A stretch of DNA of 64,000 bases from Pipra filicauda (GCF_003945595.2 NW_024103707.1:1426001-1490000); one strand, 5' to 3'; shown: positions 1 to 13,090, counted from the first letter of the stretch. Numbers and translations: made by a program. Notes: generated from the sequence alone by a model not told the origin.

Positions 1-2737
1 TTTTAGGACTGACCTGGCAGGTACACCTGCAGAGCACCATATGGTCCCCATCCCATAATAATTACCAGCGTTCTCTACTCATTTTCCAAGAAATGAACAA
101 TTCTATATCCTATTAGAAAACTAACCAACAGTCTGTTCCCTTCAGCCTACCCAACCCCTGTCTCACATCCCTACCTATCTTCATGTAGCTTATCTCGCTT
201 TCTGTGGTCTGCCCTTCTGGGTGAGAAGGATCCCCACAGTAAGGTCATCCTGAGATGTTTCTGAAAACTTATGCAATGCATTAGTATTTTTCAATGCAGA
301 AAAATTAGACAATGGCACCTGACACTGCAAGAATTCAAAAGCTCTCAGGAATGTTGATTAAAAGGGACATCTGGAAGCCATCATCCAAAGCCCTGTTTAC
401 AGTGGGATTGCTGCTTACGCTAGATCAAGTCAGCCATGGCTGTTGATCTGCTTCTCCATTTCCCCACAGTCTGCTTTAAGCTTTTTTTCTCCTCCATATC
501 CTCAGGTTTTTTAATACAACCTCCACCATGGCCACTGTATTCTCCAGGCTTCTGCTGCTTCTGTGCTCCTTCTGCAGTTTCTTTTCACGTTATCCAGCCA
601 CTATCAGCTTTTTTTCCCCATTACAGTCAGGACAGTGTTTGAACTGATGCATAGCTTTGTTCCTTGAAAAACAAAACATGGTGTTTCCTGCCCTCTTATA
701 GACCACGGGAAGCTGTAAGCACGTGCCCTGAATGTATTCTCTGAACTTTTGGTGAAAGCTTTTTTGGACAGACATACGCGACTTAATGGAAAGGTTTCTC
801 CTCTGGTTCTGTCTTCTTTAATGAACAGGGTTAAGCAAATAAAAACCAGTCAGTTGTAACTTATCCAGAACCTTAGAAGTTCAAAGATTCCTCCCGAGTA
901 CCTCTTAAATAGTTTATAGATAACATAAAGACATGAATAACATAATAACAACTACTGAGACTGATTCTGCTTCAGGGAAATCACTGGGAATATAAGCAGC
1001 AGAGGACACGCCTATATAATCTCTGGAACTAAATTTAGGCAGAGCTGTATCTCTGCCTAATTGTTCAACCCATTTCCTCCTCTCACAATGGAACAAAGAT
1101 TCCTCCTGGAGCAAATGGATCCTGCTCAGTGTCTTCTGTTTAACTTCCCTCCTACAATACTCAGCTTTTACAATTACTAGCCTTCTGGATGCATACCCTA
1201 CAGATCTGTCAGAACTGGCTCCCTTTACAGCAGAGAGTTTTGCTGTGTTACACTGCAGTCCATGACATCGAGTCAGTTGTTCAGTTTTACATTGGAAAGA
1301 TACCAAGGATGACCAGTCTCTCTGTACCATCTCAAACCAGCCTGGCTTTTTAACATGGCTTCAAAAGGTGCATGAGAGATTTCCTACTGGATGAAATAGT
1401 ACGCAAAACAGAGGAAGATTTCAGGTGCAACATCCTTATGGTACAGCCTGTCAGTTCTTTTGGGATGATTTTTCTCATAAAGTGTTGCAGAACCCTGCAT
1501 ACCTGACCAAAATGCTTGGTCGCACCATCAGCATATTAATAGGAGAAGCAAAAATAAACTTTGGACTGATGAGTAGTCTACTGGCTCTTGAACATGAAAA
1601 TCACTCTACATAAATAACTAAACAAAGTTTGCAATTTGGGTTGAAATAATGCTGCTGATAACATAGTTTATTAACCCCAGTAATAAGTAATGGAGATACA
1701 CAGATTATGCAGCTGAACTGAGCTGAGTTGACCTGATGGCTGCTTGACCCTGAAAGAAGGAATCCAGCTCAGTCATCTCTCCTCTCCTTTCTTCCTTTTT
1801 GCCCTCACCATGACTGTTTCACCTGCTGCCTTCTTCATATTAGCCCTAGTGCTCCTGATTGCATGCTGAGCAAGTTCAGTGCACTGATCTATTAAAAAAC
1901 TAACTTGAAGAGAAAAAAACTCCATTAACAAAAACCAAACAGTTTTCTGACTGTTTTCAACTTAAAAGAACTTAGTACAGAGTCAGAAGACAGTGACAGC
2001 CACTGTAACAGAAAAAAAGTATAGCATATGTGTGGAAGGACACATATAGGGAGAGATGTGAGGGGAAGCGGAAAAGTGGAGCCAGACAATCCTTTTCGCT
2101 CCCAGTGAGATGTTAGATTGGTTCATGTGCTTCATTTAGTCATGTCGCTGGTAGACAGCTCAATTACATCTTTAAATCCCCCAGTAGGCAATGTTACTAA
2201 ACACAGATAACAAATTGCTCAATCCTCATAGGAATTTAAAACAAAATTTGTTAAAACTGAGCTATAGTGAGCCTATAATAAATACACATTCTCTTTCACC
2301 TTTTCTGCTGTTACTGCTGTGTGGCTTTATCCTCAAAACTTCTCCATAGCTCTACTAGGAAAAAGACATTACTCTGGAGATCCCTGGGAAGATCCAATAG
2401 AGTTATTTTAGGAGGCTCTGGATCCTACTATGCTGTTGCTTGCTAGTCCCAGTATCAAAGCAGCTCACCACTCTGCCAAGGAAGGCAGAACTGAAGATCC
2501 AGACAAGAGGAAGATTGTTTTAATTTTTTTATTTTAATCTGCAAATTAATTCTAGAAACATTTTTCACCAACCTTCGTCAAGAAATACTAACCTGCTTGG
2601 GATCCTCTTCTGGTAATTATTCTTCCTGCTACCATAACACATAGCATTAGGCTGTTGCCTGCATACACTGGACATAAGCTGTGGGCTAGTGCCATGTGCC
2701 ACAGTGATATTAGCTATGCAAGCTTACTTTGAACTAG
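1..2737. other. Intergenic DNA, no gene recognised
   Basis: The open frames here are short (138 codons at most), have no recognisable domain and are not supported by splice patterns. I see no RNA gene and no clear repeat. It is treated as non-coding. Confidence 0.6.
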
Positions 2738-2755
2738 GACAGCTACTTGTCTAAC

Positions 2756-3384
2756 ATTCATGTTCATGGCTAGGCTTTGCGAACGAAGATTTGGGAAGGC
2801 TCTATCCACATTTGTTACAGACACACTGGTGGCTTATGAGGCCAATACGAGATAGACATATCCTATTGCAAAAGGCACAGCAGAAAGACTCCTTAGGTGG
2901 TATTTTCTGCAAGACACGGTTCTTTCTGCATTGTCTTTTCTCCTCGAGAGTGATCCTGCGTGTGTTCTCAAAGGAGACAGCTGCGTTATAGATGGTGTGT
3001 CTCCAGGCCTCCCAGTTGAAGGCCAGAGTAGACCAGTTATGTTGATCAATATGGCCAAGGCTGAGATGTTGTTTCAGGGAGTCCTTGTATCTTTTCTTCG
3101 GGGCTCCTGTCATGTGGCAGCCGGTGACAAGTTCACCATAAAGCAAGATCTTAGGGAGGCGGTGGTCCTTCATCCTGGAGACGTGCCCTGCCCATCGCAG
3201 CTGTGTTCTCAGCAACATGGCCTCAATACTTGTGACTGCTGCTTGCTCTAGAACAGATGTATTGGTCACAAAATCTGACCAGTGGATGTTTAAGACTGTA
3301 CAGAGGCAGCGTTGATGGAAGCGTTCTAGGAGACGCAGGTGGTGGCAGTAGATGACCCATGATTTGGAACCATACAAGAGAGTA
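2756..3384 (-). mobile_element. Non-LTR retrotransposon (LINE) 3' end with C-terminal ORF2 fragment
   Basis: Read on the minus strand, this 629-bp insertion encodes the last ~190 residues of a LINE reverse-transcriptase protein. It opens with LLYGSKSW, then LERFHQRCL and LRWAGHVSRM, and ends in a Cys-rich finger (CAFCNRICLSRIGLISH) just before the stop near 2802. The body is flanked by an 18-bp direct repeat with one mismatch (2738-2755 and 3385-3402, GACAGC-T/A-ACTTGTCTAAC), as expected for target-primed reverse transcription with 5' truncation. The 3' tail at 2764-2791 holds a CTTCG-TTCG-CGAAG-type hairpin followed by ATGA-like repeats. That tail recurs at 53476 and 62943. The clade is uncertain: it is not CR1, and an RTE-like (for example AviRTE) or another clade is possible. 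Confidence 0.85.
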
Positions 3385-3402
3385 GACAGCAACTTGTCTA
3401 AC

Positions 3403-6400
3403 GTAACCTGGCACTAAAAAGCTATACTGCTTCCAACACTCTGGTGATTTTATTTAAATATACATAGTGTTGCAGTTGTCTTATTCTGAATAACAAATAC
3501 TGGTATCGCATTTTGATAAATAAGTGCTCATTCTGATAAATAAGAATGACAAGAAACACTTTTCTCTCTTGGGACTGGAAGCATTTTCATTGCATTCTTT
3601 TCCAGCATTCTGGCTGTAGAAAGCTAGTAATAACTCCTGGAAAAGATTTCTGAGAAAAAACTATGTACAAAATTCTTATCAAACACACTCACAGGCCATG
3701 TAAAAAATAAAAAAAAAGTGTGGAAGATGATTACTTAATCAGACAGAAAGTCCAGAAATTTTTCAGTGCCTCCCATGCCTGTTGAAGGACTTGAAACATC
3801 ATTAAATGACACTCTGTAAAAATACGCAAATTATTTCTTCTCATCCTCTTGTCTTATTCCAACATATGCATCTGCATAAATACTTTCAGGTAAAAGGAAG
3901 TGGCAAAAACAACAACATTTTTCATTTTCTTTTGATGTAAGTTTTATTTTGTCTGCGGTACAGTAGCCTGACTCTGGATATAAACAACTTGCCACACACA
4001 GCTGTGTTTATGTTAGCAGGCAACCCATTCTCTGTTCTCTTACTGAGTTTCTTGAACACAACATATATATGAATTTGGCTTCCAGGGTAACAGCCATGAA
4101 TCTCAAAAGCTGAAAGCTGCAAGTGAGATGCAAACAGAAAGGCCACCTCACAGGAGAGAGAGGGCTAATCCTCTTTAATTGAGTTTAGATTTTCTTTCAG
4201 AGAGTGTACTAGTAAATGGCTTTAGAAGCCAGGATATTCACTGAGGTGACTGCCTATGTAAGAAAACACTGAAAGTAAGTGAATTTTCCAAACATATGAT
4301 ACTTGCTGAGATGTTTTTCTAAGTCAGGGAACAGAAACAGATCTGGATGAACCACCATGGTGAAACAATATGCCTCAGGTTTAAGTACTTTCAGCAAACT
4401 CATCTTAAAGAATCCTGAGACTAACAAATAGGAATATTTTCACCAGATTAATTTTAACTTTGAACTGCAAAAATTAAGCCAGACAGAGGAAACTCTTTTT
4501 ATAGGTATCTCCTAAAGTAGAAAATGCAGCCACATGTCACAGTGTTTACTTGAATTATAGCTCTGTTAGATAGATGAGGTAAAAATGTAGGTTGGATACC
4601 CATGAAAGAAAATCTGAATGAACAGTCATGGCTGTGGCTGATAACATGTTCAAGAACTATTTGTACAGAATGTCCCAAGAGAGAGGTGTGACTATCAGAC
4701 AGGGGAGAAGTGCTTCATTTTATACGAGCAAAACATTAGCATTGAATTATTTTTATTTTTGAGTGAAAGAAATCCAGAAGTGTTTCCTCCACAAACAGTG
4801 AGAAAAAATGTTCACTCTTTCTCAGTTTCCTCCAAATGGCTGCAGAACAGATGTCCCATGTCCTTATAGTTTTCCATTTCCAGGCTATCCAGGTATACTT
4901 TACATTTCCTGAAATGAGCTGGCAGCCAAACAATCCTTCACAAATTTCTTGAGCCACTTTCCTCCCCCAAATGAGACACCATGAGAAATATGACCCAGTG
5001 CAAAGGAAAAAAGAATTGAGTGCATATGGCCACTGAACCACAGTTCACATAAATCATCACTGTAACATTTAACGACAGCTTTTTTTCTCTTGGTTGAAAT
5101 ATTTGAGACATTCTTTTCTCTTAAAGTTCAAGAATTTTCATGTGACACAGAAAGCTGTGTTCCCACCACTGGTCACTTTCATCCTGTTCCCCAATATTGC
5201 AGTTTTATTCCATCTGACTTGATCATTTTTAGGTGTCAACTTTGCTATTTTACTAATGCTATAGATGATTTCTCAGAGACCTGCCTCCTGGAACCACAGG
5301 AATACCTCAGCATTTTAGCTCTGAAGTATGAAAAATGAAGCTTCTGAATCCCATGTTATTGGACAAAAGTATGATCTAACAGCCCGAAAGACAGAAGATA
5401 AAGAAGAATTTCATAAAACTCTGGAAACTGATGGAAGAACACTGGCTCGTTATGTATTTCTGCAGTTTCTTCAGTGGGATTTCTTATCAGGGCCAAAATT
5501 TCAGTATTAGCCTAAGGTAGCTTAGAATTAATTTTATCAGTGGAAAATAAGAAGTTATCTACATGAGTAATGACCCATTGCTGGAGCTACTGGACAAGAG
5601 AAGTCAAATCCTGTGGTGCGTATTTTACTAATGGGTATTACATTCCCTTTTTTAAAGAGACAGTTCTCAGATTGTTGGGTAATTAATCACATCTGTGAAA
5701 AGTGTTTTTCTAATTAGTAACTAAATTTAGACTATGGTTCTTGGATGCTCTGCAGCATGTCTGCTGCATAAAAATATCGCTTTAAATGATGGCTTTGTGT
5801 CATGACTAGTTGTGCTGTGATTATCAAGTAAGAATAAAACTCTTCTGGCAGGTGTTTTTGTTTCATGACGAAGAGCTGATAGCTTTTCGAATTGAAGTAC
5901 TTTTTTATGGTCCCATAACTCATTCAAACCTATACTGCAGGATGATTTTGTGGTTGTGCACATACAGAAAAATGCAGATGAATTCTTGCGATGCCCTTGC
6001 TTCACCAATTCTGCAATTAAACCACATGCTGTTGAGAAACATGAACACACTGAAACTAATAAACCCAGTTGCAAGGCTCTCAGTGCAGTGCTGTGCAGTC
6101 AGCACCTCAGACAGTATCAGGGATCTGCAGGAACAAACGCACATTAAATATGACATTTCAAAGTAATCCAATCCATTACAGAAGACAGTACTGGCTTTGG
6201 AGAGAACTTGACAGACATTGAAGTGATCAAAGGTGCTTTGATATGCCTAATTTTGGCTTACACAGCTGAGTTCTTCTATGGCCAACAGAGATTATGAAAA
6301 TAGTGGTCTCTTTTATGTCTTCCTGAGGGAGGGGTCAACAAATAGCATATGCAGGTGACACAGGGATGCAACATTTTTTTCTTTATTCCTAACTCAAATT

Positions 6401-8039
6401 AAAGAACAAATAGTTGCAGATTGGAAAATAAATTTAACTGAATGCCCTTTCCTTTGGTTCTAAACACTGATATTTTCTAAGAATTATGAGAGAATTAATA
6501 TTAACTTGCTTTTTTTAACCCTTCAGCAGACTAATTGCCAGTATGCCTTTCAGTACACTACGCAGTTTTGCTCTTTGCTACCAGGAAAATATGTGTCATT
6601 CTCACAGCACAAGTGTGCTTAACTGGGCAGGGATTTTTAGAATCAATAAGAATCAATAAGAAATAATTTATGAACGTGTTATATTTGCAGTGTTTCTGTG
6701 AAGCATTGTAGCAGAATTATATTGTCTCTGCCAAATATAAAGGCTAGTAACAAATCAAATCTCTTATATGAATGCTTCTTACCAAGTATATAATAGAATT
6801 ATGAGTTAAATTGGACCGAGACACAGATGTTTAAAAGTAACAATTGAAATTTAAAATCTCAATGAAAAAACAAGCCATTTTCTACTACACAGAGACTTAA
6901 TGCCTAATGTTCTCATGTAGATTTTGTCTCTTCCTGGTCTCTGTATCTTTTATCTCTAGAAAGACTTAGGGTGGAATACTATCAGATACTACCTTTCAGG
7001 TATTTTTTGGTCTTTTTTCTTAAGATATGACTTAATCCAGGAGTCAGTTTCCAGCTGAATACCTTTTGGGAAAGGTTTCAGAATCAGAAACAGTCTTCTG
7101 AATGGCTGCGCTGACATCTAACACAATGCTATTCCCCACATTACTTCAGACCTTTAGTATGCTCTTACTGTTTAACTCTTCTACTTTCTCTCTCAAACCT
7201 GTCTCTTGCCTGCAAGCTTGCTAGCACAATTTGGGTGAAAGATTTCTTTCATTCAGCCCATGCAGTACTCTGCCCTTGTTCCTTGTTTCCAGAAAATCCT
7301 TACCTTTTTTTTTTTGTCATTGTCTCCTGTCTGAGTATCATCAGTGTTGCAGTTTCTCCCTGGGATATTGCTAGTTGTCAGCTCTTCAGGTCCTAGAAAC
7401 CACTGCTGTTCACAGGCTGCACCTCAGTCACCCTCTACCCCTGAATAATAAGAAGCTTTAGAAGCTGCAGCTGTTCGGTCAGGAGAGAAACATGTGTTGA
7501 TTTCTGTAATGGAAATCACTGTGACAGGCTCTAGGAGATCTCTGGTCAGAGGGCCAGGTACTGAGGACTGCTGAGGTGCAGTTCAGTTTTTAGTGGTGTA
7601 ACTCATTTGATTTCAGAAATGAATGTGAAATGCCATGCATGGAAAAGTGTAAGTCATCACATCTATCACCTTGAAAAATACCTGTTTTATACTCAGAATG
7701 AAAGATTAGTTATAAAAATGTATGGAGATATGGTTGAATACACTCAGGCCTCACACACCCCCCCATACCTTTTCTTGTTAGGTACACCCTTTTCCTATCT
7801 CCACATATCCAAAAGGAACTTCATTTAGGCTTCTTTCCTGCTACAGCTGGAAGGGAAGGGAAACAAATTAGTCTCCTCTGCCTGCTTAAGACCCATTTGT
7901 GACAAGATAGTGTTGTTATCAATTGTTTCTCTTCAGTCAGATGAGGACACTATGATGCACAGGTGCCAATTGCAGCATCCCAGGAGGGGGCTGCTTCTCA
8001 GTGGAAAAGGACAAGTAACAGCCTGACAGCTAGGACAGG
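3403..8039. other. Intergenic DNA, no gene recognised
   Basis: This is AT-rich unique-looking sequence. Overlapping open frames near 5.7-6.2 kb on both strands (up to 118 codons) show no domain or splice support and look like chance. No repeat family was recognised. Confidence 0.55.
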
Positions 8040-8876
8040 TGTGGTGGATTCATCTTGGCTGGACACCAGGTACCCAGTAAGCTACTCTGTCACTCCACCT
8101 GCTCAACAGTACAGGGAGAGGAAAATACAATGAAAAGGTCGTAAGTTGAGATAAAAACATGGAAATCATTTAATGATTACTGTCATGGGCAAAACAGACT
8201 GTGCTTGGGGAAATTGTTTTAATTTATTGCCAATAAAATAAAGCAGGATACTGCAAAAGAAGAACAAACCTAAAAACACTTTCCCCCCTATCCCTCCCTT
8301 CTTCCTAGGCTCCCAACTCTTCTTTCTCCTCCTCATGAACAGCGCAGGGATATGGGGGAATGGGGGTTGTGTTCAGTTCATAACACTTTGTATCTGATAC
8401 TCCTTCCTCCTCACGGTCTTGCCCAGCTCCAGCGTGGGGTCTCATCCACAGAAGACAGTCTTTCATATACTTCTCCAACATGGGTCTTTCCCATGTTGTG
8501 CAGTCCTTCATGAACTGCTCACACGCAGGTCCCTTACAAGGGGTGCATCTTTCAGGAACAGGGAAATCTCTGGTCAGGTGCCTGGAGCACCTTCTCCCTC
8601 TACTTCACTGGGTGTTGTCACTTTGGTGTCTGTGCATAGCTATTTCTCTCACATTTTCTCACTCTTCCTTAATATTTTACCCTTTATGAAATATGTTATC
8701 AGATACCAGGTGCTACCAACATCACTGACGAGCTCAGTCTTGGCCTGTGGTGTGTCCGGCTTGAAGCCAGCTCTGTCCAACATGGTGGAAGCTTCTGGCA
8801 TCTTCTCACAGAAGCCAGCCCTGCAGCACCTCCCCATACACACACTACCAAATCCTTGCCATGTAAACCCAATACA
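8040..8876 (-). mobile_element. Solo LTR of an avian endogenous retrovirus
   Basis: Read on the minus strand it starts TGTATTGGGTTTACATGG and ends CCACCACA, giving TG...CA termini. The flanks ACAGG (8035-8039) and ACTGG (8877-8881) match at four of five bases, consistent with a decayed 5-bp target duplication. The ends and several internal blocks match the elements at 23478-24322 and 28875-29626. The middle contains diverged tandem units with CATGGG/CCCATG cores. No internal retroviral genes accompany it. Open frames inside it are incidental. Confidence 0.8.
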
Positions 8877-9199
8877 ACTGGACATCTGTGCTGGGATACT
8901 CTCTCATAATATTATGTGAAGGAATTACTTCATATTGGTCCTTACACATTACAAGAGGTGACTGTTCAAAAATGGACACAAAGGCAGCTGAGAAAGAATT
9001 GTGACTACCGGCTTTTTAGCCTCTGTCAAGTCAGGAGATGGCAATGTTCCCATCTTTAGGGAAACAAAATATCAGGTACCCAAAATATCCACAGAGACCA
9101 TAACTAGGGAGCAACAGATCCTAGCATCTTAAAGTGCAGACTTCAGGGATGAATGTTAATTCATCAAATCATCTATTGAAAAAGTGGAACTGTGTGGAA

Positions 9200-9622
9200 C
9201 TGTTTTGCACCAGGAGTTGCTGATCTATTACGACTACAGTAAGAAGGCACACAGAGTCTGTAAAATAACAATTAAATACTGTTTGTTAGAGCTAGCAGTG
9301 TAAAGATGTAATCGCCAGTACTGAGTAGTATCTTCCTGCAGGTTCTTTTGTTTTAATCACTGGGATGAGTCTGCCCTGCCCAGTTCACTGATATGTGGAT
9401 CACTGTCTCCTCAATGCACAATGATCTTCCAATCAGCATCACTACATTCCTTGATCCACATGCAGTTGAACTTTCTTACAGATATTAATAGTTACTGATT
9501 ATGTTAGTAAGTGTTTAAAAGTGATGTGCATGCAGCTAAACCCAGATGACCAAACCACAGCTAAGGTATTAAAGAAATGTTAAGATAGAACCCTTTCCTC
9601 CCAACATTCCACCCCCTCATTC
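9200..9622 (-). mobile_element. Possible polypurine tract and 3' LTR of the ERV-L-like remnant
   Basis: On the minus strand a purine run (GAATGAGGGGGTGGAA) is followed at once by TGTTGGGAGG, the arrangement expected of a polypurine tract and the first bases of a 3' LTR. It lies downstream of the pol remnant at 10165-11400 on the same strand. The far LTR end and a target duplication were not located, so the lower boundary is a guess. Confidence 0.35.
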
Positions 9623-9939
9623 AAGAGACCATTCCTGCTGGGGCCAGAAGTATAGGACAGGGTAACTTGAAGAGGCACTTAAAGGAGAATATAGGAAAAA
9701 AGAATAAGCATATAACGCTTTAAGGTAAATGCTCCAGTCCCCGTGTGAAGGCATTAAACCACTCAGCTAGCAAGACACCACTGATAGGTGCCTTAGTCAT
9801 CATCAGGTCCTGTCAATGTCAAATGTTCCTCTCAATGTAACTGATTCAGCAGTCATGTTGAAGCAACGCATGCCGTCAAAATCAGAACAGTGCGTGTGGT
9901 GGTGATACAGGAGGTAGCACATCAGCAATTGGACTGGAA

Positions 9940-9977
9940 AAATTCCCAGCTGCAGTTGGGAAATTCCCAGCTGCAGT
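9940..9977 (+). repeat. Two-unit tandem repeat
   Basis: AAATTCCCAGCTGCAGT occurs at 9940-9956 and again at 9961-9977, a 21-bp period, followed by a further partial AGCTGCAGT. It is a small local duplication inside the ERV-L-like remnant. Confidence 0.8.
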
Positions 9978-10164
9978 AGCTGCAGTTACATCTACATTCC
10001 AGGAAACAAGTGCTTTGATGTCTAATTTAAACCTCTAGTGAAGGCATAGCACAGGTGCTCTATATCTGCTATGTGGAGAAGAAAAAGGAAACAGTTACCA
10101 CACACAAGCATTTACGTAGTAATCCTGCAAAAATGCATCCAGAATGTGTGCATGTTGTGCAAGT

Positions 10165-11400
10165 CTACAAAGCATGACGAGCCAGCCTGTGACAAGGAAG
10201 AAAAATAGGCATGTCATCTCCTTCCAGTAATATATATGCTGTTGCCCCAGCTCCTTCAGCTAAAATTACTCCTAACCTGGCACCTTGAGATGGGGTGATT
10301 GCCAATACAGATTGAAGAGGTATGGTTTGCGCTTTTTCAGACTGAATTTCAATTTGATGGGTGGTTCATGACACCAATAACAGAATTCCAATGCTGCCCC
10401 CCATAGAAAAGGCCTGGGCATTTGTTGAAGACACCTGAAATATAAGAACTTGAGAATGTGATATTAACAAAGGATTTAGCGAAGAGTAATCCTGACACTG
10501 TATCCACAGCAGTGAATAAATATTGCCATCTCCTTGACGGGGGCAGGGGAACAATGTAGGCAACTTGCCAGGCAGTCAAAACCTACTGAGCCCGCTTCAT
10601 TTTCCTCTGGGGTCTTTGTAATACCCTTAAACACAGCTATGTATAATTGGGCATACTTAATCAAAACATTCTTGCAGGCATCAAAGGCTTCTTGTTATTG
10701 CTTGACCCATTGCCAAACAATTTTCTTCCTAGTCAGTTCCTGCAGAGAGTGCAGTAGTACCGCCAGGTATGGAACGAAGGTTCTCCAGTATGCTGAAAAC
10801 CCCAGGAAAGTGTGCAGTTGCTTCACTGTGGCTGGTATTTCCTTGAGCTGCCCATGCCAAACTACTCCCAGAAAATGTACAGTATTACTAGAGCCCTCTA
10901 TCTTCTTTGAATTAATCACCCAGCCTCGGTCCTGTAAGGGGGCCTGTAGAGATTCAGCAGCTGCCTCAATTTTTCATTGTGACTCCGACATAATCAGTAG
11001 ATCATCAGTATAATGGTACACAGCGCTAGTACCTGACCACAACTGGTGGGCACAACATCAGCAGCCACCATTTGGTGTCAAATGTAGACACTGCTTTTAA
11101 ATCTCTGAGGCAATGCCTCAAAGGTATGATGCTTTTGTTGCCAGGTAAAGGCAAACTGGTCCTGACATTCTGAAGCAATGGCCAGTGAAAAGAAAGCATT
11201 AACAAGATTCAATGCCACCTTCCAGGGATGTAAATTTTTTCTGAGTCTCTCCATGAGGGTAACCACATCTGGTACTGTAACTGCAAGTTGGAGGATGACT
11301 GTACCAAGTCTCCATAATTAACAGTCACTCTCCATGTACTATTTGAGTTTCAAACAGGTTGAATAGGGTTCGTAAAAGCAGTCATGGTGTGTCTAACGGT
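10165..11400 (-). pseudogene. ERV-L-like pol remnant (RT, connection, partial integrase)
   Basis: Minus-strand translation in shifting frames shows reverse-transcriptase landmarks in order. WRVTVNYGDL lies near 11330. VALNLVNAFFS and DQFAFTW lie near 11150-11210. The catalytic YTDD is at 11001-11012. A connection-type LGFSAYWRTFVPY block lies near 10790. An integrase core piece (AWQVAYIVPLPPS...FTAVDTVSGLLFA) follows near 10480-10580. RNase H and the integrase zinc finger should sit between 10695 and 10579 but do not fit in that gap, so an internal deletion is likely. The palm motif usually written LxDLANAFFS has Asn where Asp is expected. A 50-codon open stretch ends with a stop at 10165-10167. 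The sequence style suggests class III (ERV-L). All frames are broken. Confidence 0.75.
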
Positions 11401-11889
11401 TCCCACTCCTTTTGTCTTAGAAAGCTGCATTATGCCTGGCAGCAGTGTGTTTGAACATATCCCTGAACAATTACAGAACCCTGTTGATGTGATAGAACAT
11501 GTGAAGGAAAAATGCTGTGGCAGTTCCGAAGAGGTGTGAAGTTATGCAACGTGCCAATCTCTGGCTAATATTTATTGGGCACTGCTTGTTACTAGACAGC
11601 ACCTCCAGGTAGATGGGGAAGGAAAGCAAACCAACAGGCACCGTGGCCACACAAACTGTAGGTGAACCAGAGGAAGAACTCGTGCAAGTTACAGTTGCAC
11701 CTATACAGAAGAAGAAATCCAAGACCAAATTAGCTTGCTTAGTGAGGAATGACAAGGAAGTAGGGCCTTCAGAACAGGAGGAAGAGGCAAGGCTGCGGTA
11801 GCATCTGCCATTTCCTCCTTTGTCTTGGGAAGCTGTGTGGAACCAGGCTCTAGTAACATCAGGTTAGTCAGATTTCTGTAAGCATTTTT
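11401..11889. other. Unassigned stretch between ERV remnants
   Basis: Frames of up to 94 codons occur on both strands but none is recognisable. The stretch lies directly upstream (minus strand) of the ERV-L-like RT and may be decayed retroviral DNA, but nothing in it proves this. Confidence 0.4.
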
Positions 11890-12090
11890 GCATGTAATCA
11901 CCCCCTTTTATACAGTATTGTTATTAGTATTGTTGCTGTTACTGTTTGTTTTCAATATCTCATTGCTCTTTTTCCAATAAATTTTTATCTCAACTCATAA
12001 TCTCTGCCTTTTTGTCCCTTTATCACTGGAGGGGATGGGGAGAAGGGAATAGTTGCTTGGAACTTAATTTCCAGCTGGGTTTAAACCACA
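11890..12090 (+). mobile_element. 3' part of a plus-strand LTR
   Basis: The stretch has the look of the 3' part of an avian ERV LTR in plus orientation. It holds a polyadenylation-like CCAATAAATTTTTATCTC, then a T-rich tract, then a terminal CAGCTGGGTTTAAACCACA ending at 12090. It points the opposite way to the ERVs on either side, so it is a separate insertion. Its 5' end was not found. Confidence 0.5.
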
Positions 12091-12094
12091 AGAG

Positions 12095-12680
12095 TGGTGA
12101 CACACCCTATCACACTTTTCCTAGCAGTGACGCCAGAAAAGCCAGAAAAAGAACTCTCTAAGACTCTTTTGAGTACTAGAAAGCAAGCATTCTTTATTAT
12201 AGCATGGTGGATGCACAGGAAATGTGTTCCAAATTGTGCATGTTGAATCACAAAAGGATCTATAGCTTTATTCATCTACCTAATTACAAATTCAGGCATT
12301 GCCTTATCTTGTTCCTCCTACTTCCAAAACCATTCCACCCACTGTTCCACCCTTGACATGCCCCTTGAATTTGAATCTGAGGTTCTGTTGGTGGTCATGA
12401 AGAACCCTGGTGGTCATCTCCATTGTCTTCCTCAGTTTGTCTTTTTCTTGATCCCTTGCTTTTGGCACAGCATCACATCTTCTGGAATGGTGTCAAGGTC
12501 TATGACCAGCTTTGACTAGTTTGCTAGTTTTGTGTCCCTGCTTCACAGTAGAGGAACCTTCTACCTCATTAAAATTCCTGCCTGTTGAGACCCTTAACAA
12601 AGAATGATAAACTACATAGTTTAGGTTACATTAGTAAATTATAGTCACTAATGAGCTACATTATTCTTTATAGTTGCAAG
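12095..12680 (-). mobile_element. 3' LTR of ERV-A
   Basis: This follows the env remnant and a polypurine run on the minus strand. Several blocks align with the LTR at 22271-23220: CCAGAAGATRTSA, AAGGGGCRTGTCA, an ATAAA-x-C-TATAGA promoter-like block, and an AATAAA polyadenylation signal where the other copy has ATTAAA. Divergence between the two is high. Terminal TG is not visible (the LTR would start CTTGCAAC), so end positions are approximate. Confidence 0.55.
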
Positions 12681-12693
12681 TCCCCCCTTTTAG
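12681..12693 (-). other. Polypurine tract upstream of ERV-A 3' LTR
   Basis: On the minus strand the bases are CTAAAAGGGGGGA, between the env stop and the start of the LTR. This is where a retroviral plus-strand primer site is expected. Confidence 0.55.
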
Positions 12694-12727
12694 AGGCTTT
12701 AAAGGACTTCATCCTGTTAACTTTCTA

Positions 12728-13090
12728 CTACCTATATTTAACATTGAACCATAAAGACGAACGACAACATTGAATCATAAAGCAAGCCAATATAAACCCA
12801 CAAATGATAAGTATAATTATCACAAAAAGCTGTTTTATCCAGGTCCAATTCGGTAACCATGAAGTGAGTTTGTGACAAATGTTTTCAAAACCTAAAGAGG
12901 TATAATCAAGGGCTACCTGGCGTAGGGTTTGAGTTTGTTTCAAAATTTCTGCAAGATCTGTGGCAATTCTTTCGCTTTGATGTACATAAGTACAGCAACT
13001 GGTGTTAACAGCAGTACATAAGAGAGCCATTTTGTTCTTCAGAACTACACTAGACAAACGATGTCTTGTAAGGCAGTGAATGCATCTCAA
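12728..13090 (-). pseudogene. ERV-A env, transmembrane (TM) subunit remnant
   Basis: The 120-codon frame carries a CX6CC motif (CTAVNTSCC), a heptad-like stretch, a Trp-rich segment (SWLPNWTWIKQ) and a hydrophobic anchor (LFVIIILIICGFILACFMI) followed by a short tail and stop. CX6CC is the disulfide motif of gamma-type Env, in which TM is covalently linked to SU. The fusion peptide and furin region upstream are not intact. It is the 3'-most gene of ERV-A, about 35 bp before the polypurine tract. Confidence 0.8.

Noticed and set aside
2931..3251. Plus-strand 106-codon frame
   Set aside because: It is the complement of the LINE coding fragment, which is read on the minus strand.
5727..6171. 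Cluster of overlapping frames on both strands, up to 118 codons
   Set aside because: No recognisable motif, no splice signals arranged as exons, and nothing supporting one strand over the other.
8305..8919. Frames of 68-166 codons
   Set aside because: They lie inside or overlap the solo LTR at 8040-8876 and have no retroviral or cellular motif.
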